The translations under genes were made by a program, and so were the position numbers. The notes under the pieces are model-generated. The model was not told the DNA's origin and did no database searches. It saw only the letters and a list, made by a program, of their open reading frames with translations. From HGM04593 sp964458275 (GTDB taxonomy: Bacteria > Bacteroidota > Bacteroidia > Bacteroidales > Bacteroidaceae): a stretch of DNA of 40,189 nucleotides. Below, in pieces: positions 7,324 through 15,675 of this stretch. The stretch is from contig CAYWIE010000020.1 of NCBI GenBank assembly GCA_964458275.1, positions 1 to 40,189 of the forward strand, given 5' to 3'. Numbering within the stretch: the stretch's first letter is position 1; the number at the start of each line of letters is the position of its first letter.

Positions 7324-9516
7324 TTAGAACAAGCTGTATGCGAGTGTAAGACCTGCCATTACGATAGATACCATGCTCATGAGCTTGATAAGGATGTTCA
7401 AGCTGGGGCCTGATGTATCTTTGCAGGGGTCGCCTACTGTGTCGCCCACAACTGTTGCCTTGTGAACATCGCTGCCTTTACCGCCGAAGTTGCCTTCCTC
7501 GATATACTTCTTGGCATTGTCCCAAGCACCACCTGCATTTGCAAGGAATACAGCAAGCATGAATCCTGCCGAGAGGCTACCGATGAGAAGACCAACAACA
7601 CCTGCCACACCGAGCAGTACACCTACTGCGATGGGAACGATGATTGCAAGCAATGAGGGGAATACCATCTCCTGCTGTGCACCACGTGTAGAGATCTCTA
7701 CGCAACGAGAGTAATCGGGTTCAGCCTTGCCTTCGAGGATGCCCTTGATTTCTGTAAACTGGCGACGTACCTCAGTAACCATCTTCTGTGCGGCACGGCC
7801 AACAGCGTTCATTGTCAAACCGCAGAAGAGGAAAGCCATCATTGCACCAACGAATACACCGCACAATACTGTGGGGTTCATAAGTGTAATGTTGAAATAC
7901 TGCATGAAGTCGAAGATGTTTGCATCCATCAATGCTTTGCCATTGATGATAGCATCGGGCATGCTGCGTTCCATAGCAATGCGAATCTCCTCGATGTATG
8001 ATGCAAGGAGAGCAAGAGCTGTAAGAGCAGCCGAACCGATAGCGAATCCCTTACCGGTTGCAGCGGTTGTATTTCCGAGAGAGTCGAGAGCGTCTGTACG
8101 GCGACGGACTTCGGGCTCAAGACCACTCATTTCAGCGTTACCGCCGGCATTGTCGGCGATGGGACCGTATGCGTCGGTTGCAAGAGTGATACCCAAAGTA
8201 GAGAGCATACCAACAGAAGCAATAGCAATACCGTAGAGACCGATTGTGATGTCTTCAGCGTTCATTGAGAAGCCTGTTGCAAGCAAATATGACAGCATGA
8301 TGCCGATAACTACTGCGATTACAGGAATAGCTGTTGACAACATACCCAATCCCATACCTGAAATGATTACGGTTGCAGGACCGGTAAGACCGGCCTCAGA
8401 TACTCTCTGTGTGGGCTTGTAAGACTGTGATGTGTAGTACTCTGTTGCCTGACCGATAACAATGCCGACAATCAGACCTACAACCACTGCCAATGAAAGA
8501 CCTACCCAGTTCTCGATGCCGAGAGCATAGAGAATACCGAATGTGGCAGCAACAATGAGTACAGAAGAGAGGTTTGTACCGCGTGAGAGTGCGCTGAGAA
8601 GCTTTTTGATTGAAGCATCCTCGCTTGTGCGTACAGAGAATATACCGATGATAGAAAGCACGATGCCTACTGCTGCGATAAGCATGGGAGCAAACACAGC
8701 CTTAGTCTGCATGTCGATGCCGTCCTGAGCGAATGCGGCAGCACCGAGTGCGGCAGTCGAAAGGATAGAACCGCAGTAGCTTTCATAAAGGTCGGCACCC
8801 ATACCTGCAACGTCGCCTACATTGTCACCAACGTTGTCGGCAATTGTAGCGGGGTTGCGGGGGTCGTCCTCAGGGATGTTGTACTCAGTCTTGCCGACGA
8901 GGTCTGCGCCAACGTCTGCTGCCTTTGTGTAGATACCGCCACCCACACGTGCAAAGAGAGCCTGTGTAGATGCACCCATACCGAAGGTAAGCATTGTGGT
9001 CGTGATGAAGCAAAGCTTAATTGCGGGGTTTGTTGTCTCTACAAAAGCGTCAAGAATAAGATACCATACAGAGATGTCGAGCAATCCGAGACCTACAACA
9101 ACAAGACCCATAACGGCACCGCTACGGAATGCCATGCGAAGACCGCTGTTCATTGAGTTGCGGGCAGCATTTGCTGTACGTGCCGAAGCGTATGTGGCTG
9201 TCTTCATGCCGAAGAATCCCGACAATCCGCTGAAGAAACCTCCTGTCAGGAATGCAAAAGGTACCCACTCGTTCTGAATCTTAAACACGTATGCCATGAT
9301 AGCAAAAATTGCGGCAAGGCAGATGAAAACAATAGTAACCACTTTGTACTGTTGTTTCAAATAGGCCATTGCACCCTGACGTACCGCCTTTGCGATGTAC
9401 GCCATACGTTCTGTTCCTTCGCTCTCGGCTTTCATCTGCTTGTAGAAGTAGGCTGCAAAAGCCAATGCAAGCACTGATGCCGCCGGGACGAACCAGAATA
9501 ATACATTGTAATCCAT
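7324..9516 (-). CDS. hppA: Membrane-bound ion-pumping pyrophosphatase
   Basis: A 730-residue polytopic inner-membrane enzyme that couples hydrolysis of pyrophosphate to export of Na+ and/or H+. The signature blocks are GGGIYTKAADVGADLVGK, DDPRNPATIADNVGDNVGDVAG, DAYGPIADNAGGNAEMSGL and GDTVGDPCKDTSGPSLN. The stretch GNTTAATGKG has Ala where K+-independent enzymes have Lys, which points to the K+-dependent subfamily; in Bacteroides relatives these pump Na+, sometimes with H+. About 15-16 membrane helices are expected. Single gene with its own promoter about 100 nt upstream and a terminator downstream. Confidence 0.95.
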   Translation of the reverse strand: MDYNVLFWFVPAASVLALAFAAYFYKQMKAESEGTERMAYIAKAVRQGAMAYLKQQYKVVTIVFICLAAIFAIMAYVFKIQNEWVPFAFLTGGFFSGLSGFFGMKTATYASARTANAARNSMNSGLRMAFRSGAVMGLVVVGLGLLDISVWYLILDAFVETTNPAIKLCFITTTMLTFGMGASTQALFARVGGGIYTKAADVGADLVGKTEYNIPEDDPRNPATIADNVGDNVGDVAGMGADLYESYCGSILSTAALGAAAFAQDGIDMQTKAVFAPMLIAAVGIVLSIIGIFSVRTSEDASIKKLLSALSRGTNLSSVLIVAATFGILYALGIENWVGLSLAVVVGLIVGIVIGQATEYYTSQSYKPTQRVSEAGLTGPATVIISGMGLGMLSTAIPVIAVVIGIMLSYLLATGFSMNAEDITIGLYGIAIASVGMLSTLGITLATDAYGPIADNAGGNAEMSGLEPEVRRRTDALDSLGNTTAATGKGFAIGSAALTALALLASYIEEIRIAMERSMPDAIINGKALMDANIFDFMQYFNITLMNPTVLCGVFVGAMMAFLFCGLTMNAVGRAAQKMVTEVRRQFTEIKGILEGKAEPDYSRCVEISTRGAQQEMVFPSLLAIIVPIAVGVLLGVAGVVGLLIGSLSAGFMLAVFLANAGGAWDNAKKYIEEGNFGGKGSDVHKATVVGDTVGDPCKDTSGPSLNILIKLMSMVSIVMAGLTLAYSLF

Positions 9517-9614
9517 AAGTTTTTAAAAAGATAAATAGTTTATAATTAATTGATTGCTTTTCTCTTTTCAATACATGTCTCTGTTTGCTTCTGAAACTCT
9601 TCGGACTGAATTAG

Positions 9615-9645
9615 CAAAGTTAAAAAAATAGTTTCTAATAGCAAA
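9615..9645 (-). promoter_or_regulatory. Promoter of the pyrophosphatase gene
   Basis: On the minus strand TTTG (9645-9642), 19 nt and TAACTTTG (9622-9615) match TTTG/TAnnTTTG exactly. The leader would be about 90 nt. This is the best primary-sigma promoter match in the window. Confidence 0.7.
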
Positions 9646-9765
9646 ATTTTTGTTAACGAAACAACGACAGAAAACGAACCTTCATAGAAGCCGACAGAAA
9701 TGCCAAATGCAGAAACAACTTCTTAAATAGGTAGCAGTTATAGAAAAATGTAAAAAACAGTTGCT

Positions 9766-9813
9766 TATTTTTGGCAAACAATAGTCTATTTCTCAAAAAA
9801 AGCATTTACTTTG
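9766..9813 (+). promoter_or_regulatory. Two candidate -7 elements for the ligase gene
   Basis: TATTTTTG (9766-9773) fits TAnnTTTG exactly, and TTACTTTG (9806-9813) fits at seven of eight positions; neither has a clear -33 TTTG. Together with the pyrophosphatase promoter they account for the 357-bp divergent stretch 9517-9873, in which I see no gene. Confidence 0.35.
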
Positions 9814-9873
9814 CAAACAATCAGGAATTTTAAAACAACAAACGTCAAACGGACAAAAATTATTAAAAGAGAC

Positions 9874-11181
9874 ATGACAATGTATTGGAACAAAAAGGTG
9901 GAGTGCATGAGCAGAGAGGAAATGCGCCGTCTGCAGAGCGAACGCCTTGTAAAAATGGTAGAGCACGTCTACAATGACTCTACTTACTACAGAAAACGCA
10001 TGGATGAATGTGGGGTTAAGCCTCAGGACATTCGCAGTATCGATGACATTTCAAAACTGCCTTTCACAACGAAGCAGGATTTGCGCGACAACTATCCTTT
10101 CGGGCTCTTCTGCGTGCCTATGGATGAGATAGTACGTCTGCACGCCTCTTCCGGCACAACCGGAAAGCCTATTGTAGCAGGTTACACAAGAGAGGACCTC
10201 GCAATGTGGAGCGAAGTTACTGCACGTTCATTGATGGCAGCAGGTGTCAGCAAGGACGACATCATGCAGGTTTCATACGGTTACGGTCTCTTTACAGGAG
10301 GTCTCGGTGCGCACGACGGCGGTACGCTTATCGGTGCATCTATTGTTCCCACAGGCAGCGGAAACACAGAGAAGCAGATAACCCTTATGCACGACTTTGG
10401 CAGCACGGTGCTTGCCTGCACCCCTTCATACGCACTTTATATTGCAGATGCAATTAAAAAGAGCGGTTATGATATTGAGAATTTTAAACTGAAGGTAGGA
10501 GTATTCGGAGCAGAACCCTGGACAAATGCCATGCGTCGCGAAATAGAGGAAAAGCTCAAAATAAAGGCATATGACATTTACGGACTTACAGAGATGTGCG
10601 GTCCCGGTGTAGGTTGCGAGTGTGAGTGCCAGAATGGTACACACCTTTGGGAAGACCATTTCTATCCCGAAATCATTGACCCTGAAACATTGGAGCCGCT
10701 GCCTCCCGGAGAAAAGGGTGAACTTGTATTCACAAACCTTACAAAATGGGGTATGCCGATGATACGTTACCGTACACGCGACCTCACCACGCTGCATTAC
10801 GAAACCTGTGAGTGTGGACGTACAGCAGTGCGCATGAGCAAGATTCTTGGACGTAGCGACGACATGCTCATCATTCGCGGTGTAAATGTATTCCCCTCTA
10901 CAATCGAGAGCATCATCCTCGAATTCCCCGAATGTGAACCTTATTACATGATTGAGGTGGACCGCGTGAACAATACCGATACTTTCGACATTCAGGTAGA
11001 GGTGAAGCCAGAATACTACACCGACCGTATAACAGAGCTTGCCGCGTTGAAGAAGCGCATAACCGCACGTGTGCAGAGTGTAGTCGGCATTTCGCCCAAC
11101 ATCAAGATTGTCGAGCCGAATACCATCGAGCGAAGCATGGGTAAGGCGAAGCATGCAATCGACCACCGTAAATTCGAATAA
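9874..11181 (+). CDS. paaK: Phenylacetate-CoA ligase-type adenylate-forming enzyme
   Basis: A 435-residue member of the PaaK branch of AMP-forming acyl-CoA ligases. It would activate an aryl acid such as phenylacetate or indoleacetate with ATP and CoA. The P-loop-like SSGTTGKPIVAGYT, the YGLTEMCGPG core and a C-terminal domain with DDMLIIRGVNVFPS are present. A Cys-rich stretch (GCECECQNGTHLW, then CECGRTA) matches metal-site cysteines seen in many anaerobe members. The start is set at ATG 9874 (or 9880, MYWNKKVECMSREE); an upstream TTG at 9811 lies in a likely promoter and adds a non-conserved tail. The ACT gene follows 28 nt later. In Bacteroides this pair often sits beside indolepyruvate:ferredoxin oxidoreductase genes, which are not here. 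Confidence 0.92.
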   Translation: MTMYWNKKVECMSREEMRRLQSERLVKMVEHVYNDSTYYRKRMDECGVKPQDIRSIDDISKLPFTTKQDLRDNYPFGLFCVPMDEIVRLHASSGTTGKPIVAGYTREDLAMWSEVTARSLMAAGVSKDDIMQVSYGYGLFTGGLGAHDGGTLIGASIVPTGSGNTEKQITLMHDFGSTVLACTPSYALYIADAIKKSGYDIENFKLKVGVFGAEPWTNAMRREIEEKLKIKAYDIYGLTEMCGPGVGCECECQNGTHLWEDHFYPEIIDPETLEPLPPGEKGELVFTNLTKWGMPMIRYRTRDLTTLHYETCECGRTAVRMSKILGRSDDMLIIRGVNVFPSTIESIILEFPECEPYYMIEVDRVNNTDTFDIQVEVKPEYYTDRITELAALKKRITARVQSVVGISPNIKIVEPNTIERSMGKAKHAIDHRKFE

Positions 11182-11209
11182 TTGACCCAAACCTTCAAAA
11201 CTAAAGAGT

Positions 11210-11635
11210 ATGTTAATAAAACAATTATCAGTGTTCCTTGAGAACCGTCTCGGCCGCTTCAGTCAGATAGCGAAAATCTTTAGCGAAGCAGGTATAAACA
11301 TGAAAGCATTCACCGTATCGGAAAATGCAGAGTTCGGAGTGTTGCATCTTATTGTATCTGACCCCGAAAAGGCTTGTTCGCTTTTGCGCGAAAAGAGTTT
11401 TGCGGCTACACTCAACGATGTTATCTGTCTGCAATGCCCCGATGTCCCCGGAGCACTGGAGGTTGCGCTTGCTGCAATCACTGAGGCCGGTATTTCCATC
11501 GAGTATATGTATGCCTTTGCACAGGGTTCAACGGCGAGTGTCATTATCCGTCCCAACGATCTTGGAAAATGCATGGCTGTGCTGAGTGAAAATAAATTCA
11601 AGACTCTTTCTCAGGAGGGATTGAACAATATCTAA
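11210..11635 (+). CDS. Tandem ACT-domain protein
   Basis: A 141-residue protein made of two ACT domains (about 4-65, MLIKQLSVFLENRLGRF; about 70-135, CPDVPGALEVALAAI) and nothing else. ACT domains bind amino acids and regulate linked enzymes. The strict pairing with the PaaK-type ligase suggests that it senses an aromatic amino acid or adjusts that enzyme's activity; this is inference from context. It ends 12 nt before a 58-bp palindrome. Confidence 0.88.
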   Translation: MLIKQLSVFLENRLGRFSQIAKIFSEAGINMKAFTVSENAEFGVLHLIVSDPEKACSLLREKSFAATLNDVICLQCPDVPGALEVALAAITEAGISIEYMYAFAQGSTASVIIRPNDLGKCMAVLSENKFKTLSQEGLNNI

Positions 11636-11647
11636 TTAAAAGCATAG

Positions 11648-11705
11648 ATTGTAAACTAAGAAGCAAGGCATCTGATATCAGATGCCTTGCTTCTTAGTTT
11701 ACAAT
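11648..11705. terminator. 58-bp perfect palindrome between converging genes
   Basis: Every base from 11648 to 11676 is complementary to its mirror from 11705 down to 11677, centred on GATATC, a 29-bp stem with no unpaired loop beyond what a hairpin turn needs. It lies 12 nt after the ACT-gene stop and 3 nt before the prmC stop, so it can end both transcripts. On the minus strand a TTTT tract follows about 6 nt later. Confidence 0.8.
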
Positions 11706-11708
11706 GGT

Positions 11709-12548
11709 CTATTTTCTTGCGCTTACCATCCTGTCGTTGTCGGCAAAGTCTTTGTAAAGATTTATTTCCTTATACCCAAGCGTGGCAAGCATGCTGCATG
11801 TTTCCTTGCCATGTTCGCGGTTAATCTCGAAATATAGTTTCCCGTTTGGAGTGAGCATCTTCTTTGCTTTCTCGGCAATTGTACGATAGAACAGCAATGG
11901 ATCGTTGTCGGGAACGAACAGTGCAAGCGATGGCTCCCAATCGAGGACATTGCTTTCCATCCTGCTCTTCTCGTTTTCCTTTATATATGGGGGATTGCTG
12001 ACTATTATGTCGTAACTTTCCGCTCCGGTGGGATGGTAGGTGAGTATGTCGTGCAGAGAGAATGCAATATCCGTACCGCACTGTCTGCTGTTCACTTTTG
12101 CGGTAGCAAGTGCTTCCTGCGAAATATCCCATGCAGAGACGCTGCTCATAGGCAGTTCTTTGGCTAATGCTATGGCTATGCATCCGCTTCCTGTGCCGAT
12201 GTCGAGTATCCTTTTTTTGCAGTTTCTGTTTTCTGACGCAACAAGTCTTACAAGTTCGCCTGTTTCGGGGCGGGGTATCAGCACCGCAGGGTTTACTTTG
12301 AGCCGTAGACCGCAGAATTCCGTTTCGCCGATAATGTATTGCAGTGGTTCGTTGTTCTTTAACCGTTCTATGGCGTCTGCAAGGTCTTTTTCCTGCTTGT
12401 CGGTAAGTTCAACCTTGTCGCGCAGGAAATACTCTGTCTCTCCTATGCTGAGAAAGTCGGTGGCGAGTATGTGTGTGATTGCTTCTGTTTCGCCCGACGT
12501 GTATGTCGCTGACAGCTCTTCGTGCAGCCTTTTTATTATACGTCTCAT
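11709..12548 (-). CDS. prmC: Peptide chain release factor N5-glutamine methyltransferase
   Basis: A 279-residue class I SAM methyltransferase that methylates the glutamine of the GGQ motif in release factors RF1 and RF2. It has the N-terminal helical domain, the SAM-binding loop DIGTGSGCIAIALA and the catalytic SNPPYI motif that binds the glutamine amide. ATG 12548 (MRRIIKRLHEEL) is chosen because it lies 5 nt after the stop of the upstream HAD gene; the alternative ATG at 12587 would overlap that gene and add a non-conserved tail. It is the last gene of the eight-gene minus-strand run from valS. Confidence 0.95.
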   Translation of the reverse strand: MRRIIKRLHEELSATYTSGETEAITHILATDFLSIGETEYFLRDKVELTDKQEKDLADAIERLKNNEPLQYIIGETEFCGLRLKVNPAVLIPRPETGELVRLVASENRNCKKRILDIGTGSGCIAIALAKELPMSSVSAWDISQEALATAKVNSRQCGTDIAFSLHDILTYHPTGAESYDIIVSNPPYIKENEKSRMESNVLDWEPSLALFVPDNDPLLFYRTIAEKAKKMLTPNGKLYFEINREHGKETCSMLATLGYKEINLYKDFADNDRMVSARK

Positions 12549-12553
12549 TCCTG

Positions 12554-13291
12554 TTATGCGGTAAGGGCTTCGAAAAGCGAACCCCATTCTTCTGCAAGAG
12601 CAGGCATCGACGGCAGCACGTGTGATGCTCCGGCATTGTACAGCACCTCTTCTTGCAAGGGACCTGTGTTTACTGCTATGGTGAACAGCCCGGCTGCTAC
12701 ACCTGCCTGCACACCGAGCGGTGCATTTTCAATCACTATTGCTTCGTGCGGGGCGAATCCTCCGTGTTCCAGTGCCAACAGATAGGGGTCGGGGAAGGGT
12801 TTGCCGCGCTTGACGTTGAAGCTTGTGATTATGTGGTCGGGTGCAAAGAGTCCGGGAAAATTCTCTTCGATGCGGGCGAGAAGGGTAGGAGTGCCCGAAC
12901 CTGTTACTATCATCGGTGTCAGTCCGCATGCCTTAACCTTGTTTACCACCTCTATGGCTCCGGGCATACGGGGTGTCTGTGGGTATGTGGCAAATAGGTC
13001 GCATTTTGCTTTGCAGAGACGGTCTATTTCCTCTTGTGAGGGTGTGGTGCCGAACTGTGCGAGACTGGCTGTGGTGATTGTGCTGCTGCCTGTGCGCCCC
13101 TCGTTCATGTATACATCGGTGGGGGTGAAATTGTATCCTGCCTCCTGCATCACTTGCGACCATGCACGTGCATGGTAGGGCATGGAGTCGAACAGCACTC
13201 CGTCCATGTCGAACAATACAGCACGCAACTGCAAGGCGGGTATGCCTTGCAGTTGCAGGTAGCTGTCAATTTTTTGTTTGTATATAGACAT
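12554..13291 (-). CDS. HAD-superfamily phosphatase / beta-phosphoglucomutase-like
   Basis: A 245-residue HAD subfamily IA enzyme. D28 and D30 in FDMDGVLFDS are the nucleophile and acid/base. VTGSG is motif II, GKPFPDPY motif III and IVIENAPLG motif IV. The alpha-helical cap (DSMPYHARAW) resembles beta-phosphoglucomutase and sugar-phosphate phosphatases. Substrate cannot be read from sequence. It starts 9 nt after the pgi stop and is followed by prmC after 5 nt. Codons 12-23 contain a perfect 13-bp hairpin, described separately. Confidence 0.88.
   Translation of the reverse strand: MSIYKQKIDSYLQLQGIPALQLRAVLFDMDGVLFDSMPYHARAWSQVMQEAGYNFTPTDVYMNEGRTGSSTITTASLAQFGTTPSQEEIDRLCKAKCDLFATYPQTPRMPGAIEVVNKVKACGLTPMIVTGSGTPTLLARIEENFPGLFAPDHIITSFNVKRGKPFPDPYLLALEHGGFAPHEAIVIENAPLGVQAGVAAGLFTIAVNTGPLQEEVLYNAGASHVLPSMPALAEEWGSLFEALTA
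13225..13256 (-). other. 13-bp perfect hairpin inside the HAD gene
   Basis: GCAACTGCAAGGC (13225-13237) and GCCTTGCAGTTGC (13244-13256) form a perfect stem with a 6-nt loop. It spans codons 12-23 of the HAD gene, encoding LQLQGIPALQLR, about 35 nt inside the coding region. It could slow or modulate translation, or be a by-product of the repeated LQL codons. Confidence 0.6.
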
Positions 13292-13300
13292 ATTTCCAAA

Positions 13301-14644
13301 TTAGAGTCTTGCGCGGATGGCTTTGCTCTCCTCTTCGTAGCCGGGTTTGTCGAGCAGAGCGAACATGTTCTTCTTGTATGCCTCAACGCCGGGCTGGTTG
13401 AAGGGATTTACGCCGAGAACGTAGCCGCTGATGCCGCAACCAATCTCAAAGAAGTAGATGAGCTGACCGAGGTAGTACTCGTTGAGCTTGGGAATTGAGA
13501 TGCGGATGTTGGGTACGCCGCCGTCAACGTGTGCAAGCTGTGTTCCGAGTTCTGCCATTTTGTTTACTTCGTCTACGTGTTTTCCTGCGAGGAAGTTGAG
13601 ACCGTCGAGGTTCTCCTCGTCAGAGGGTACTGTGAGTGAGCTGTTGGGCTCTTCGATAGAGAGCACTGTCTCGAAGATTGTGCGCTCGCCTTCCTGTATC
13701 CACTGTCCCATTGAGTGGAGGTCTGTTGTGAAGTCAACCGATGCGGGGAAGATACCTTTGTTCTCCTTGCCCTCAGACTCGCCGTAGAGCTGTTTCCACC
13801 ACTCAGATGTGAAGTGGAGCTTGGGCTGGTAGTTTACGAGAATCTCAATCTTCTTGCCTGCTGCATAGAGGGCGTTGCGGGTAGCTGCGTACATTGCTGC
13901 GATGTTCTCTGTGAAGGGAACTGTGGGTGCTGTTGCTTTCTCCATGTCCTGTGCGCCGCCAACGAGTGCTTCAATGTCGAAACCAGCAATTGCGATGGGG
14001 AGAAGACCTACGGGAGTGAGTACAGAGAAGCGGCCGCCTACGTTGTCGGGGATGATGAAGCTCTTGTAGCCCTCCTTGTTTGCTGTGATGCGTGCCGCAC
14101 CTTTGACTGCGTCGGTGATGGCTACGATTACTTTGCTTGCCATCTCTTTGCCACGCTGGTCTTCGCACTGTTTCTTCAGCAGACGGAATGCAAGAGCTGT
14201 CTCGGTTGTTGTTCCCGATTTTGAGATGTTGATTACACCGAATTTCTTGTCTTTGAGGAATTCTGTCAGTTCGCTCAAGTAGTCTTCGCTGATGTTGTGT
14301 CCGGCAAAGATTACTGTGGGGTTCTTCTTGTCGCCAATGAGTGCGGCGAAGTTGTTGCTGAGTGCTTCGATGATGGCACGTGCGCCCAAATAGCTGCCGC
14401 CGATACCTGCTACTACAACTACTTCGCAGTTCTCGCGCAATACCTGTGCTGTTGCTTTAATCTCTTCGATGAACTCTTTTGTTATGGATGTGGGAAGATG
14501 CAACCAACCGAGGAAGTCGTTGCCGGGGGCTGTGCCCTCTTCCAATGCTTTCTGTGCTTCTGCTACTTTGCTCTCGTATGCGAGGATTGTCTCTTCTGAT
14601 ACGAAACCTTTTACTTTGTCAATGTTTAATGCAATATTTTTCAT
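13301..14644 (-). CDS. pgi: Glucose-6-phosphate isomerase
   Basis: A 447-residue PGI interconverting glucose 6-phosphate and fructose 6-phosphate in glycolysis; the size fits the shorter bacterial type (about 445-450) rather than the 550-residue type. GIGGSYLGARAIIEAL and NISKSGTTTETALAFR are the SIS-fold sugar-phosphate motifs. Further family blocks are GGRFSVLTPVGLLP and the C-terminal FFEIGCGISGYVLGVNPFNQPGVEAYKKNMF. It begins 30 nt after gpsA. Linkage of lysS, gpsA and pgi is common in Bacteroidales. Confidence 0.97.
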   Translation of the reverse strand: MKNIALNIDKVKGFVSEETILAYESKVAEAQKALEEGTAPGNDFLGWLHLPTSITKEFIEEIKATAQVLRENCEVVVVAGIGGSYLGARAIIEALSNNFAALIGDKKNPTVIFAGHNISEDYLSELTEFLKDKKFGVINISKSGTTTETALAFRLLKKQCEDQRGKEMASKVIVAITDAVKGAARITANKEGYKSFIIPDNVGGRFSVLTPVGLLPIAIAGFDIEALVGGAQDMEKATAPTVPFTENIAAMYAATRNALYAAGKKIEILVNYQPKLHFTSEWWKQLYGESEGKENKGIFPASVDFTTDLHSMGQWIQEGERTIFETVLSIEEPNSSLTVPSDEENLDGLNFLAGKHVDEVNKMAELGTQLAHVDGGVPNIRISIPKLNEYYLGQLIYFFEIGCGISGYVLGVNPFNQPGVEAYKKNMFALLDKPGYEEESKAIRARL

Positions 14645-14674
14645 CTTTGTATAAAATAAATGTTCCTGAATTTG

Positions 14675-15673
14675 TTATTTGAATGAGTCTGTAAGCAATT
14701 TAATCTCTATTACAGGCGATATTCCCTCATAGAGTATATTATAGACAGCGTCGATGATGGGGGTGTTTATGCGGTAGTGCTTGTTTATCTCTTTGATGCA
14801 CTTTGCTGCATAATATCCCTCTGCAATCATTTCCATCTCTATCTGTGCGCTTTTCACTGAGTATCCTTTGCCTATCATTGTGCCGAATATGCGGTTACGG
14901 CTGAAGTTAGAGTATCCTGTAACAAGCAGGTCGCCCAAATATACCGAGTCGTTGATGGTGCGGCTTATAGGGTGTACCACATTTACAAACCGGTTCATTT
15001 CAATAACGGCATTGGACATGATTACTGCCTGGAAATTGTCGCCGTACTTAAGTCCGTTGCATATACCGGCTGCGATGGCATAGATGTTCTTCAGCACTGA
15101 GCCATACTCGATGCCTACAACATCTTCACTGACAGATGTCTTTATGAAATTGTTTGCCAATTTCTTTGCAAATTGACTGGCGTGCTCTATGTTGCTGCAA
15201 CCTACAGTAAGGTAGGATAGACGTTCAAGCGCAACCTCCTCGGCGTGGCAGGGACCTGCTATGACCGACAGATTGTCGTAAGGCACTTTGTAGACTCTGT
15301 GGAAGTACTCCGAGATTATAAGATTCTCGTCGGGTACAATTCCCTTTATGGCATTTACGATGAACTTGTCGCGTATATCCTCTTTTAATTTTTTAAGGTG
15401 GCTTTTAATGTAGGGCGACGGGGTAACAAATACAAGTATATCCGATTCGCGGGCAATCTTGTTTATGTCTGACGAAAAGTTTATACGGTTCGTGTCGAAA
15501 CGCACAGATGACAGATACGCGGGGTTATGACCGAGTCGTTTAAAGTCCTCGATGCGGTCGTCCCGTCGTATGTACCAATTGATTTTTTCTACGTTGCTTA
15601 ACAGTATTTTGGCAATGGCTGTAGCCCAACTGCCGCCTCCCATTATGGCAACGGTTGCGTTGGTTAAGTCCAT
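14675..15673 (-). CDS. gpsA: Glycerol-3-phosphate dehydrogenase [NAD(P)+]
   Basis: A 332-residue cytosolic enzyme reducing dihydroxyacetone phosphate to sn-glycerol 3-phosphate, the backbone of membrane phospholipids. The N-terminal Rossmann motif is VAIMGGGSWATAIAKIL; NAIKGIVPDENLIISEYF and VIAGPCHAEEVA follow, and the catalytic-domain lysine lies in YGSVLKNIYAIAAGICNGLKYGDN. The start is ATG 15673, 2 nt after the lysS stop; an earlier ATG at 15697 would overlap lysS and add a non-conserved octapeptide. Codons look more AT-rich than in neighbouring pgi and lysS. Confidence 0.95.
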   Translation of the reverse strand: MDLTNATVAIMGGGSWATAIAKILLSNVEKINWYIRRDDRIEDFKRLGHNPAYLSSVRFDTNRINFSSDINKIARESDILVFVTPSPYIKSHLKKLKEDIRDKFIVNAIKGIVPDENLIISEYFHRVYKVPYDNLSVIAGPCHAEEVALERLSYLTVGCSNIEHASQFAKKLANNFIKTSVSEDVVGIEYGSVLKNIYAIAAGICNGLKYGDNFQAVIMSNAVIEMNRFVNVVHPISRTINDSVYLGDLLVTGYSNFSRNRIFGTMIGKGYSVKSAQIEMEMIAEGYYAAKCIKEINKHYRINTPIIDAVYNILYEGISPVIEIKLLTDSFK

Positions 15674-15675
15674 GA

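Noticed and set aside
9811..9873. TTG start 63 nt upstream for the PaaK-type ligase
   Set aside because: It overlaps a candidate -7 box and adds a basic tail not expected in the family.
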